64,000 bases of DNA, taken from Syncephalis fuscata (Eukaryota > Zoopagomycota > Zoopagomycetes > Zoopagales > Piptocephalidaceae). This document shows positions 1-10,739 of this stretch, in pieces. A program made the translations under genes and the position numbers. Position 1 is the first letter of the stretch. Each line of letters opens with the position of its first letter. Under the pieces are notes generated by a model. The model saw nothing but the letters and a program-made list of their open reading frames with translations, made no database searches and was not told where the DNA came from. The stretch covers positions 434,001-498,000 of the forward strand of contig JAHLTZ010000002.1 in NCBI GenBank assembly GCA_025786725.1. The letters are read 5' to 3'.

Positions 1-72
1 ATAGACTTTGTCACGGCCCACAGTGGTGGCAGCGAAACGCAGCTGAGCCTCTACATTCAACGACTTGGGCAT
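1..72 (-). CDS. PEX11-like peroxisomal membrane protein, N-terminal fragment
   Basis: The minus strand opens with an ATG at 72 and runs off the window edge after 24 codons. The readable part contains the stretch ATTVGRDKVY. This resembles the N-terminal A/L-T-T-x-G-R-D/E-K-x-x-R motif of the peroxin-11 family, which shapes and divides peroxisomes. No membrane segment is visible because the rest lies outside the window. The start lies about 220 bp from the divergent SEN34 start, so the two probably share a promoter region. The call rests on one short motif and is tentative. Confidence 0.55.
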   Translation of the reverse strand, partial: MPKSLNVEAQLRFAATTVGRDKVY

Positions 73-289
73 TGTAAGAGGTAGAAAGTGGAATAGGAAT
101 TCAAACAATAGTAAGCAACTGGGTGGACAATCGAGAAAAGGCGACAAATGACGTAGATTTGCCATGACGACTGCAATTACTTGCAGCGATGAAGAGAAGT
201 GCTGCTGACACGTCAAATCGGATCCATGGATCACCGAGGTTCATCCGATGTTTTCACGTGCTGTCACAGCTCTCTAGAATACAACAAAT

Positions 290-1407
290 ATGACTACGGC
301 AAGTAATTGGGCACCAGAGCTAGTGAAGCCCTTGCCGGCAAGCGAACGTATCCGCATCTATGTGATTCGTAACGAAGCACTTATATGGCATGCTATGGGT
401 AAGTGCTACTTTTATTAATAAACTGTGGTTGGTTTAATAAGAAAAGAAAAGACGTGGCCCGATTACGCGATTGCTACCATATAACTGGCACTCTGGTCGA
501 ATCATTGCCCAGACAGCCGCTGCAGAATATTATACATGGTCTACCGCTTCAATTAATGGCAGAGGAGGTCACTCTTTTATTAGAACTGGGTAATTAATGA
601 TATAACTATGTAAATGTACCTATGCATTAATAGTATTGATATGGCGTATCATAGGTATTGGACGACTGGTCGATGAGACGTGTGCCTATAGATCACCAAC
701 ATCGGATGAAATACTAGCTTATGAACAGTTACTGAGAGAAGGGGAGCGAGAAAGAGATCGTGCGGTGGCAGTACAAAAACAAACAACAGCGGCTGAACAT
801 CGTACTCAACAAAATACATCCAGCACTGATGACAATGTTATTAGAGTAGAAGATTTAGTAGATAGTTGTAGTGAAAATAAGAGTTTGCAAACATCTGTTG
901 TGGCACACGTACCAACAGCTACACCCAGTGTCCCTTGGCATATAGAGCAGCTAGGAAAAAATGTTTACGATACATGGATAGATGCTCAAAAGGCAGGTGT
1001 TTGGCGCTTTCCATCAACAGTATTGGAATGGCGCTCCTTTCAAGTATATCGGGATTTATGGCGACAGGGATGGTGGCTAGGCAGTGGTCTAAAATTTGGT
1101 GGACAATATCTAGTTTATGCTGGTAAGTAAACAGATTTTGTTGTTATAAAGCCTAATGGATAATATAGATAATCCACGACATTGCCACTCAACCTTTGTT
1201 GCAACTGTGTGTTCACCACACGAGCAGCATAACTTTACACATTTCGTTAGACTAGGCCGACTTGGAACAGCGGTACGCAAAACGCGTCTGCTTTGTATTG
1301 TAGCCGATCCGGACAATTTAACATTTGAGAAAGAGCAGCTCGAAATAGCCTCTAAAATGCTATATTCATCTGTATATTATTTACGATTAGAATGGTCAGG
1401 ATGGTAG
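290..1407 (+). CDS. SEN34: tRNA-splicing endonuclease catalytic subunit Sen34
   Basis: Four exons (290-398, 452-589, 655-1122, 1169-1407) join in frame to 317 residues. The N-terminal domain shows the family pattern D-V-A-R-L-R followed by G-T-L-V-E-S-L-P and Q-N-I-I-x-G-L-P-L. An acidic, Gln-rich linker follows. The C-terminal nuclease fold has LKFGGQYLVYA (catalytic Tyr region), the His-bearing segment NPRHCHSTF and the Lys in TAVRKTRLL, i.e. the expected Tyr/His/Lys triad. Sen34 cuts the 3' splice site of intron-bearing pre-tRNAs within the Sen2-Sen34-Sen15-Sen54 complex. The three introns are 53, 65 and 46 nt with GT-AG ends. The gene converges on the small secreted gene that ends at 1515. 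Confidence 0.93.
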
Positions 1408-1514
1408 TATAAGAGTTAATAATCAAGCATGGATGCAATAAATTGACAGTGTTTAAATTAAATAAAGCTTTAATAGAATTTGTAATTGCATAAGCAGCGT
1501 TATGAACTTTTCGC

Positions 1515-1871
1515 TCACTTGGGCACAAATTTCTTTGCTGCCTTCTTTGCTTTGTGACCAGCCTTGCTTAGCTTTTCAGACATGCTATGGGTAGCAGCAC
1601 GGGCATTGCCACTGATACCACCGCGCAGTTTATGAAACTCCTTTCCAACCTTGCGGGTGGATTGCTTGAGATAGTATGCAGCTGATTCACTCAAATTGTG
1701 GACAGCATGATTAACTTCTTTGATACTTTGTCTGGCCTTGCCTCCAATACTACGACCTCTTGGCTGTAGATTTGGGTGTACAGATGGTGCAGCGGTGATG
1801 GAAGGCGCCAAGAGAGCGACGTTCAAAAGGCAGCTGACTACAGCGATGAAGAGAATAGCAACGCGGACCAT
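1515..1871 (-). CDS. Small secreted cationic helical protein, copy 1
   Basis: Not a family I recognise. From the ATG at 1871 it encodes 118 residues: a clear signal peptide (MVRVAILFIAVVSCLLNVAL...), a short Pro/Arg-rich stretch containing QPRGRSIG, then a Lys/Arg/His-rich amphipathic helical region ending K-K-A-A-K-K-F-V-P-K. An in-frame ATG 54 bp upstream exists, but starting there would bury the signal peptide, so 1871 is preferred. A tandem paralogue lies at 2763-3116. The basic tail and possible processing at the R-G-R site would fit an antimicrobial peptide, an effector or a membrane-active peptide; this is inference only. Confidence 0.72.
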   Translation of the reverse strand: MVRVAILFIAVVSCLLNVALLAPSITAAPSVHPNLQPRGRSIGGKARQSIKEVNHAVHNLSESAAYYLKQSTRKVGKEFHKLRGGISGNARAATHSMSEKLSKAGHKAKKAAKKFVPK

Positions 1872-2762
1872 ATTGTTAAGATTCGTAATATGAAAACTAA
1901 GGCTGATAATATCGTAACTAGTCAAAGGGAATATAAGCGTATAACGTTTACTTGCATTAAAATCTAAAACTATTTATATTAGTTTATACAGAATATTTTT
2001 TCGGCAAATAATAATGACATTTAAAGAATAGTTAATTACACTGAGATATATGAGTAAATTTTGCACAATGTAATAAAACCAATTTAGAATAATCAGCATT
2101 TTAAATTACAACAGCCACGTGCGTACCCGTTCAGTGCTATTTTTGGTAATTCTCATTTGAGCAGGTGTAATTTATACTGATTATAGGTATATTAACCTTT
2201 TCGCCATATCCATATTTATATAGCAATAAAAAATAGAATATTCATCTAAAATTGCATAACTAGAAAAGCACCGTTTTAATTTGTAATGGAAAAGTGCTGA
2301 TAAGACTACGTCATTTGAATGGTTTGCGATAGAATTATACAGAAACATCAATGTTGATTGCTGTTTTTGTCATTATGATTCAATATGGTTATTACCCAAA
2401 ACATAACTCTAGGTTACGCATTTTATTTATGCTTTTTGTATTAAATAAAATGGTCAGGATGGTGGTATAATAATAATAATTAGCAATCAAACATTGGTGT
2501 AATAAACTATCTGTATAAACAAAACAGATACTTAACAATAATATCACTAACTTGCAATAATACAAAGATCAAATTATATGTTGTGATTATTATCTGCAAT
2601 TATATTGGTGCTAATAAAACACATGTACAATAATAAACAGCAATATTAATGGCATGTATTATAAAAGATATTTATTATTGGCAGTGTTTAAATGATAAAG
2701 TTTGATGGAATTCGTAAAATGGCATCGTAATTGCTTGATCAGCATTATGAATTTTTGTTTAT

Positions 2763-3116
2763 TTAGTGCACAACCTTCTTTACTGTCTTACTTATGCTGT
2801 GGCCAACATTGCTCAAGCCTTGAGCCACGCTATGACCAGCAGCACGGGTATTACCAACGATACCGCCGCGGATTTTATCAGCTTCTTTATCAATTTTGCG
2901 GCTGAATTGTTTGACATGGTGCACGGAATCGTCGCTTAGTTCTTTAATAGCATGTTCGGTTTCTTTAATGGCTTTTCTGATGCTCTTCCCAATACTACGA
3001 CCTCTTGGCTGTAGATTTGGGTGTACAGATGGTGCAGCGGTGATGGAAGGCGCCAAGAGAGCGACGCTCAAAAGGCAGCTGACTACGGCGATGAAGAGAA
3101 TAGCAACGCGGACCAT
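2763..3116 (-). CDS. Small secreted cationic helical protein, copy 2
   Basis: This tandem paralogue of the gene at 1515 encodes 117 residues. The first 43 residues (signal peptide plus Pro/Arg-rich linker) differ from copy 1 at a single position (Ser for Asn at 17). The rest is clearly diverged but keeps the I-R-G-G-I-x-G-N-x-R-A-A-x-H-S core and a basic C-terminus (S-K-T-V-K-K-V-V-H). The sequence just upstream of the ATG is almost identical to that of copy 1, so the promoter was duplicated too. Function is unknown. Confidence 0.72.
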   Translation of the reverse strand: MVRVAILFIAVVSCLLSVALLAPSITAAPSVHPNLQPRGRSIGKSIRKAIKETEHAIKELSDDSVHHVKQFSRKIDKEADKIRGGIVGNTRAAGHSVAQGLSNVGHSISKTVKKVVH

Positions 3117-3876
3117 ATTGTTAAGATTCGTAATATGAAAACTAAGGCTGATAATATCGTAACTAGTCAAAGGGAATATAAGCGTATAACGTTTACTTGC
3201 ATTAAAATCTAAAACTATTTATATTCAGTTTATCACAGAATATTTTTTCGGCAAATAATAATGGACATTTAAAGAATAGTTAATTAACACTGAATACACG
3301 TGTTTGGAGTCTACACGATGTAATAAAACCAAATTTAAATAGCTAGAACTTTTAAGTTATGGAATTCACGTGTGTGCAGTGGTTGGCCGAGTTCAGCACC
3401 GTACTCGACTGCGTTATTCTGAACAGGTGCAGCTTTATACTGCTTGCAGATGGACCAGCCTTTTCACCATAGCTTTATTTATATAATAATAGAAAAATAG
3501 AACATTCGCTTTTATATCATTATAACTCTGTAGTAGTTCATAATGATACTTTAAAGCAGCAACTCTACACATATATCAGTGCGTAAACTATAAGTTAGAA
3601 AGTTTCAGCTACTATTTATTATTGATATAAGTAATTAGTAAGTGAAAAATAACGGTTGGAATATGATAAAAATATGCAGTTGCAATTCTACAACGTGAGA
3701 AGACGAGCAATTACAATTACCAAATATGAAGATGCCAAATTCATAGTGGAAAAATACTGATAAGACTACATAGTGGATATGACTACACGGTAGCAGTATA
3801 CGGAAATATCAATACTAATTTTATGATGATGCGACGGTTACCTATGCAAAACTAGTAATCTTTTTATTCTGCCATC

Positions 3877-5018
3877 ATGCCGCCCAAACTTCGTAAACGT
3901 GTTTTTTCACAGCTATCTGTGGCAAAACCAGCCTCAGTAAAACGTAGTACGACGCTGAAGCGAGCCAAAGTATGTAAATACAAAAAGTGCATTTGCTAGT
4001 AGCTAATTACACATAGGTGGCAGCGAAAGAACAAGTAGCATCAACATGCAAAGATAGTGCTAACATTCCAAACTCGTCACTAATAATATCGTCGACAGAG
4101 TCTGTATCAGCGGTAAGATGCGCGACAATAGAAAAAGCAAATTTAAATTTACGCGTTGTCGTTATAGAATTATTGGCTTATGAAGGCTGAGCCTGAGACG
4201 CGCATTGTCAAAGGAAAAGATGTAAAGTTTAGGTTGGATAAAACTACTGTTGTCTTATTAAACTCAATACACTAATTAATTTAGTATTGATGATTTGGCA
4301 GCCATACCCAATGCAACCGCTTCGTGGGATGGTGTTGTAAGTGAATGTCATTTATTGTTATTGTTATTTTTTAATCAGTATTGATGTTAATCAGCGCAAT
4401 TATGAAGCGCGTAATATAATGCGCGATCAGATGCGTATTGGAGATAAGGTGAAGTAGTGTACTATTTGCCATTGAAAACAACACTGACAATTACTAGGTT
4501 CTTTTCTATCATTCTAATTGTAAGAAACCCGGTATTGCCGGTGTTGCACAGGTAATTCACGCTTAATATTTTATTAGTTGCTATTTATAAGTAATATTGG
4601 CAAATAGATTGTTCGCGAAGGCTACCCCGATCGTATCCTTTAAACAATATCACGACTGGCAATAATAATGGCAATAATATGCTTGACTTATTCATAGATA
4701 CGGCACTTGACCCTTCTCATCCCTATTATGATGCCAAATTGAAACCAGGCGACACTACTCGATGGTTCATGGTAAGTAGCGCTGGCGGTATATTGTAAAG
4801 CATTAATTAACCATGTAAATACACTCTAGGTGGATGTAGCATTTGTTTGTAAATTTCCTCGATTGGTCACACTCGAAGAATTAAAACACTTTAAATCGAC
4901 TGATTTAAGCGAAATGGTTTTATTGAATCGAGGCCGTCTTTCCGTACAGCCGGTAACTCGTTCTGAATTTGATTTTATCAATGATTTGGCACAGAAAACC
5001 GATGATTCTAATGAATAA
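3877..5018 (+). CDS. EVE-domain protein, THYN1-like
   Basis: A multi-exon gene whose spliced product carries the EVE (PUA-like) fold of thymocyte nuclear protein 1. Seen in order: a basic Ser/Thr-rich N-terminus, Y-W-L-M-K-A-E-P-E with R-I-V-K-G-K-D-V-K-F-S, S-W-D-G-V-R-N-Y-x-A-R-N, F-Y-H-S-N-C-K-K-P-G-I-A-G, Y-P-D-H-T, W-F-M-V-D-V-A-F-V, and the C-terminal R-L-S-V-Q-P-V-T-x-x-E-F-D-F-I. Known family members are small nuclear proteins proposed to bind modified nucleic acid bases; the precise role here is inferred. Introns begin at 3970, near 4110, near 4230, 4333, 4450, 4551, 4633 and 4771. The intron at 4633-4697 has U12-type signals. The stop is only 7 bp from the converging AAA ATPase stop. 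Confidence 0.9.
4633..4697 (+). other. U12-type GT-AG intron in the EVE gene
   Basis: The donor is GTATCCTTT, the full U12 (minor spliceosome) 5' consensus. The branch-like sequence GCTTGAC lies at 4681-4687, with the branch A about 11 nt before the terminal AG at 4697. The splice gives the codon C|AT and restores Y-P-D-H-T, a conserved stretch of the family, so the boundaries are set by the protein. Confidence 0.85.
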
Positions 5019-5025
5019 ATTATAT

Positions 5026-7443
5026 TTACAAAGATTGCTGCATAGTCTGCATATTATATCGTTTATACCACTCAAGTGTATCATTAGATAGAGATGCTGG
5101 CACAATGGCCAATGCATCGTCAAAATCATTTGCTGTCTATTGTAACGGTCAATTAGTATATAAGCTATTTACGACAGTCTGGCTTACCACATGTTGTGCA
5201 GATTGATCGCATCTCAAGGCAGATAGAGCCGCTTCCCGACAAACATTTTGTAAATCTGCGCCACTGTATCTATCCGTCTAACATATAAATTAGCTACGTT
5301 TTAATATGCTGCATTGCTGATATTCATTACTTTATCGGCAATAGCATCAAGAGATAAATTTGGGTCAATGGCATTTTCTTGGTGTGAACTTCTAATATTT
5401 GTAGTCGAGCTAATTGATCAGGTGGCGGAATCTGTGTAAGTTGTTCGTTGGTTAGTTTAGTAAATAGCAATCATATTTATCACATACGTATATCTGTTTG
5501 TCAAAACGGCCAGGTCGCAATAGAGCTGCATCTAGCATATCAGGCCGATTTGTAGCACCCTAAAAAATCATTAGTAGTGTCTATTTAGCGTGTAATCAAC
5601 CTACAACTACCAGCACCGCGTCGGCCGTTTCTACACCGTCCATTTCGTTCAATAGAGCAGCTAGTAGTCGATCTCGAACCGCATCGCTACTGCCGCCACC
5701 CAAGTCACGTTTACCAACCAATGCGTCCACTTCATCTAAAAAAATAACTGCCGGTACACTTTGTCTTGCTCTGTAAAATAAATCTCTTACTAAAAACGTA
5801 TTGTTAGTAGCATATATTGCTTAATATATATATGAAATGAATATGTACCAATTTTTTCGGATTCTCCTACATAAGCTGAATAAGCTGCTGCTCCAGAGAG
5901 TGTAAAAAACTGGCGCCCGACGTATTTGCTATGGCCTAAATTGTGTTAATGTTAATTAAATGGCAAATCACTATTATTACCTTAACTAGCGTGGTTTTAC
6001 TACAGCCTGGTGGACCATAAAGAAGTACGCCTCTGGGTGCTTTTAATCCAAGCCGTTTAAATGCGGCCGGATAAAGCATTGGCCATTCTACTGCTTGCTG
6101 TAGTTTCTAATTGCAGCTATTAGTTGTTATATAGATCCACTTAAGCCAGAATTACCTTCTTGGCTTCTTCTAGCCCACCAATACTGTCCCAAGTCGTAGA
6201 TGCCACATCGACTTGCGTGGATCTTAAAAGCGATGGTGTTACTACGGTAAGTGCCTGTACAAAATCAGCCTTTGCTACTTGAAGTTTATTATTTTGCTTA
6301 AAGGCTTCACCAGAATGGGATGTACGTAAAACTGCCAAGTTGACAGCTTCGCGACACAATGAGGCAAGTCTGCACCAACATATCCATTGGTTTGTCTTGC
6401 CAGCTCATCTATTTTATCCATTGCCATCAGGTTAAACAGCTAGTGTCAACTGAATTAACTACATACCGAATGATAGACCTGCATCTATGTTAAATTACTG
6501 GTCAAGTATTTAAGAATATTAAGCCTCGTATATTCCCCTGGTGGATCTACGCCAAGTTCTCGATCAAATCTATTATAACATCATTGAAATGATAATAACA
6601 ACGATAAAAGTATATGTTCAATAACCTATATCCATTTAAAATGGCATCCTAGTTTCTTACCGTCCAGGGCGGCGAAGAGCCGGATCGATTGCATTTGGCC
6701 GATTGGTTGCCGCAACAATGACCCAACGGGCAGCGGAAGCCATACCATCCATAAGTGTAAGTAACTGAGCTACTACTCGCGACTCTTGGCCTCCGCTACC
6801 GGCTGCATTTCTGTGTGGTGTCAATGCATCCTGTATCCTAGTAAATTAGACCTTATAGCGTTATACCTATTAATTCTTTTACTTGCCAACTCATCGATAA
6901 ATATAATTACTGGTCTTTGAGCATCTGTCAAGCAAATGTCGCGTGCCTCTGTAAATGCAGCTCGTAGACGAGCCTCACTCTCGCCGATATATGGGCCATA
7001 GATTGACGGCCCATGTATAGATATCTTGTGCGCGTATAAACATATGAATATTACAATCATTGTTACTGGAGCTTTCTTACCATTTTAGCCTGGCAAACGG
7101 CGGCTACTTGAACCACTAAATGAGTTTTGCCAACTCCCGGTGATCCATAAAGTAAAATGCCTAGTTTAATTTTTTTTAACCATGTATTGTTGAATTATCT
7201 ACGTAAAGCCCTACCTTTTGGTGGTTGGATATTCATCCGCACAAAATATTGTGGATAAAGCAACGGATAGACCACCATTTCCAGCAAGCCTTTATAGGCA
7301 CGCTCTAAACCAGGCAGTGGCTTTTTTCTGTTGCGCTCAGTTTGTAGTACTTTTTTAGAATTACTGCCTAAATGAATATCTGCTAGCTGTTCTGTCAGCC
7401 AGCCAAGGTCCGAATGTTCGGTGGACTCAGTTTGGGATTCCAT
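5026..7443 (-). CDS. Tandem AAA ATPase, AFG2/SPATA5L1-like
   Basis: The spliced minus-strand gene encodes two AAA modules. Module 1: [18 protein letters not shown] (Walker A), [18 protein letters not shown] (Walker B) and [10 protein letters not shown]. Module 2: [38 protein letters not shown], a sensor region and a C-terminal tail ending W-Y-K-R-Y-N-M-Q. The Cys-Ser in G-C-S-K-T marks the AFG2/SPATA5 group, known for maturation of pre-60S ribosomes; the T-L-V continuation favours the SPATA5L1 (AFG2B) branch. Only about 45 residues precede module 1, far fewer than usual, so the N-domain looks reduced. One intron (6831-6886) is GC-AG. Confidence 0.85.
6831..6886 (-). other. GC-AG intron in the AAA ATPase gene
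   Basis: On the minus strand the exon ends ...GAG TTG and the intron begins GCAAGTAAAAG, the usual context for a GC donor. It ends ...ACAG before GAT GCA. The join restores F-I-D-E-L-D-A-L across Walker B, and no nearby GT donor does. Confidence 0.75.
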
Positions 7444-7952
7444 AGTTTGAAATGCGATTAAGCGAAGACTATATAATAATAATAAAATTTTTAAAAACGC
7501 AAATCTATTTTTTACTAAACTTAATTATGTTATATTGCCATATTTGGCAAGTACAAATTATCTATTTCTTCCCACATTCCAATTGCTTTTTTGCGTATTT
7601 GTATATGTTTCTAATTGTTGGTGTTTTTTACAGTATTATTATAGCTTATTGCAAATTACTTTGTTTATAACATTGATGTACCGTAATTGTGTTACATATT
7701 AATAAATAGGTAATACTACATCAATTGATGGCTAATCTAAAATACTACTTTTAGGCTGGCTGGCAAAGGGGCATTCCAGCTGGCATGCACGGTCACGTCT
7801 CCTTTTTTTACGATATGCTGCATAGCATCTCCTTATTTACTGAAATTTCAATACTTGCATAAAGTAGTGGTAATATTGTCGTTTAAACTCGATGTTGTTT
7901 TGTATTAACTTTCATTAAACTTGGCGGCTTTCTATGTTTTTTACTGTTTAAA
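7444..7952. other. Divergent intergenic region
   Basis: AT-rich DNA of about 500 bp between the divergent AAA ATPase and the first P4H gene. I see no coding signal, repeat or RNA gene; it probably holds both promoters. Confidence 0.5.
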
Positions 7953-9028
7953 ATGTCGTTATCTGACTCGTGTACTGGTAAACAGGCACCAATGTGTTGA
8001 CACAACATAAAGCAGATGATAAACCTGCTTATTATTCACTTAAATTTGCCGTCGCACTCTGCTTGGCTGTTATAGCCACAGCATTGTTGGGTCGACTTTA
8101 CTTTCCCATCAATTTATTTGGTGAAGTATGGCGCAGTTTAATGGCTTATTGCCAAGAAATGACGAGATTCTACCCAGCTACGAATGCCAGCATGAAGGCA
8201 GCCTTGAAATGATTAGTTTGGATCCATTTATGTTTCGGATTCATGACTTTCTAAAGCCAGGAGAAGCCGATCATATTATAAGCATTAGGTAAATAAGACT
8301 AGAATGCTATATAAAAGCTTACATAGTTGGCCCATACCTGTTTAGTCGACCATTAATGGAGCGATCTCACGTACAAGCCGACGAGGGAAGCTCCGTTTCT
8401 ACATCAAGAACGTCAACACAAACATTTTTGTCTTTTAATCAGGACAAAGTAGCTGCGTGCATCCTTGTACGTGCAGCACATCTTTTCCAGGTTCCATTGA
8501 CGGATATCGAGTCACTACAGGTAGTTCGCTACACTGCTGGTCAAGAATACCAAAATCATTATGATTTTATGCGAACAGACGAGCAGCTCATGAGCAGTGA
8601 ATGGAGTCGAGCCAAGGGACAACGCTTAGCAACTATGATTATTTATTTACAAGAGCCGTTGGCAGGCGGTAATACAAGCTTTCCATCTCTGGGCCTTAGC
8701 TTTAAGCCTCAGAAAAATGAAGGGTTACTATGGTATAATCTAAACCAGGATGGCCTTGAAGACTGGCGGTAAGTGATACTTGATCATTACTAGCATACTA
8801 CTAAATTTAATATTTGTGGTGTGCTGTAGCATGGACCATCAAGGTGATCCAATCATTGAAGGAGAGAAGTGGGCCATGAATTTATGGCCACATAAAATGA
8901 CCGCGCCAATTGCGGAACGCATTCAAAAGCTTGAAGAGAGCCTTCGTACAACGGGTGCCTCATCAATGGCCGAAACACTGCCTCATCAATCCAATAATGA
9001 AGGTAATAACCATCATATTGAATTGTAA
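7953..9028 (+). CDS. Membrane-anchored prolyl 4-hydroxylase-like dioxygenase 1
   Basis: A type II membrane protein with one N-terminal hydrophobic segment (F-A-V-A-L-C-L-A-V-I-A-T-A-L-L-G) and a 2OG-Fe(II) catalytic domain of the prolyl 4-hydroxylase alpha type. Iron ligands are in N-H-Y-D-F (HxD) and in M-D-H-Q-G-D-P; the 2-oxoglutarate Lys is in G-E-K-W-A-M-N-L-W. Upstream are the family landmarks Y-E-C-Q-H and F-L-K-P-G-E-A-D-H-I. Two short 5' introns are inferred from frame (about 7978-8015 and 8126-8166). The later ones, near 8289-8346 and 8769-8830, are clear. P4Hs hydroxylate Pro in secreted proteins in the ER using 2-oxoglutarate, O2 and Fe. This copy is the most diverged and the only one with the distal His in D-H-Q-G. 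Confidence 0.82.
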
Positions 9029-9531
9029 TGGTTGCTATGTACTCCTTATCGATTGATTCGAATCGCGATGATTTTGGATCACTAGTTGATTATATTAATT
9101 TGAATGCAACAAAAGGGCGGCGTTTTAAATAAATTATCTATTAAATTGCAAAGATTATTTATTGCTATGTAGCCAGCTACTACATGCCATTAATTAGCTT
9201 TATTGCATGTTTATGGCTTTGCTCGATTGTCGTGTAAGTACAGTTATAATTAACTACGACTCATGTGCTATGTAACAAATCAGTCCGTGTGATTGGCCAA
9301 CATGTGAATCAATAAACGGCAAATCAGCTTAGCTGCATAAAAATACGCTCTTTGAAAGTGACCATTCACGTTCGCACACACATACAAAGAGTGATATAAA
9401 AATAGAACACCCTCCATCCACTAATCGGGACGGAGTAAATAAAAGGCGATTACGCCTTGATTCCACACGTCTTTGCACACATACGCACTTCTTTCGCACA
9501 TTTTATATCAACATTTTATTGTATTGCTAGT
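9029..9531. promoter_or_regulatory. Intergenic region with TATA-like box before P4H gene 2
   Basis: No gene is visible. A TATA-like TATAAAAAT lies at about 9395-9403, some 130 bp upstream of the P4H ATG at 9532. CT-rich blocks follow it. Assignment as promoter is inference from position. Confidence 0.35.
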
Positions 9532-10739
9532 ATGTCCAACTCGAAAGCGGAAACTGAAGCGACTACAGCCGCGCCTCAACCTGTTGCCCAAGTGGCACCG
9601 GTGGCCCCAGCACCGTCAAAAGGTGTCAGTACTTCTACGCTTTTAGTTTTACTGGTTCTCTCCTCTCTTCTTTCTTCCTCTCTTGGTCCTTTGGTGCAGA
9701 CTGGTCTTCGCCGTGCCGCAGAAGCATATCTGGGCCTTCCAGCGGGCCATTCAAATCAAGCCTTTAATCAACCACAACAGCAACAGCCTAACTATGGATA
9801 TGCTTCTCAGCCTATAATACAAGCACAGCAGTACACAACAACAACAACAACAACAACAGCAGCAGCAGCAACAGCCAGCAACAGCAACAGCAGCAAGCTT
9901 CTTCAGTTAATATAGCTGCTCGTTCTGTTGCGCTAGATCCATCCACTTACGTATGCAAGCACAGCTACTCTATGAATGTAGTCAGCCGTGATCCAACCGT
10001 TATTCTTATCGATGACTTTTTACAGCCAGGTGAAGCAGAGCATATGATTGCTGTCTCATCTCCTAAGATGCAGCGTTCACGTGTATTTGGTGAAAAAGAG
10101 CATTCGGATTCACGTACCAGCAATAGTGCATACTTGTCAAAGGGAATGGATCACGTTATAAAATGTATTGAAGAACGTGCAGCACTGTTCTCCAATATTT
10201 CTGTAGCCGATTCTGAGCCATTGCAGGTCGTTTGGTATACGAAAGGCCAAGAATTCAGACCACACCACGACTACGTCAGCGAAAATGACTTGAAGCATGA
10301 CTATTGGACTCGCTTTGGCCAGCGCTATGTGACTATACTTGTATATTTGAACGAGCCAGATCAAGGAGGAAGCACTATATTCCCCAAGCTTAATCTTGAC
10401 TTGAAACCAAAGAAAAACTCTGCTGTGTTCTGGTACAATGTTGGAATAAACGAGGAAGAGGACGAGCGCACTCTTCACGGCGGCGCACCGGTTCTTGAAG
10501 GTGAAAAGTATGCCATCAACATTTGGCAACGCAAGATGATTCCTCGTGTGACAAAGATTTTGAACGAGAAGGCAGCACAGGAAGCGCAAAAGAATGCTGA
10601 TCCGGAGAAGCGTGTAGAATATGCTCCTAATACTGAGCAGCAACAGACAGCAGAACAGCAACAGCCGGCAGAACAACAACAACCAACAGAACAGCAACAA
10701 CAAGAGGTGCAAAAGCCAAAGAAGATCTTTGAGTTTTAA
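9532..10739 (+). CDS. Membrane-anchored prolyl 4-hydroxylase-like dioxygenase 2
   Basis: The N-terminus has a cytosolic Ala/Pro-rich leader, then the hydrophobic anchor L-L-V-L-L-V-L-S-S-L-L-S-S-S-L-G-P-L-V-Q-T-G-L, a signature shared by the paralogues. A Gln/Asn/Ser stretch encoded by CAA/CAG repeats (9836-9898) leads to Y-V-C-K-H and F-L-Q-P-G-E-A-E-H-M. The catalytic domain shows R-P-H-H-D-Y (HxD), the distal His in T-L-H-G-G-A-P and Lys in G-E-K-Y-A-I-N-I-W. The C-terminus is a Q-Q-Q-(T/P)-A-E repeat tail. Anchor and catalytic frames differ by one base; the change falls in or just before the trinucleotide repeat. Assembly deletion is the simplest cause, but repeat slippage or a short intron is possible. 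Confidence 0.85.
9836..9898 (+). repeat. CAA/CAG trinucleotide repeat within P4H gene 2
   Basis: An uninterrupted ACA/CAA run passes into CAG/CAA units. It lies between the membrane anchor and catalytic domain and coincides with the frame change of that gene. Confidence 0.8.

Larger units (their letters stand above)
1500..3870. repeat. Tandem duplication carrying the two small secreted genes
   Basis: Two roughly 1.2 kb units follow each other. The block upstream of copy 1 (1872-1980) recurs almost unchanged upstream of copy 2 (3117-3225). Weaker matches continue further out, for example around 2280-2400 versus 3745-3850 (G-G-A-A-A-A-x-T-x-C-T-G-A-T-A-A-G-A-C-T-A type match). The intergenic stretches 1926-2690 and 3171-3876 are explained by this duplication and show no other gene. 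Confidence 0.8.
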
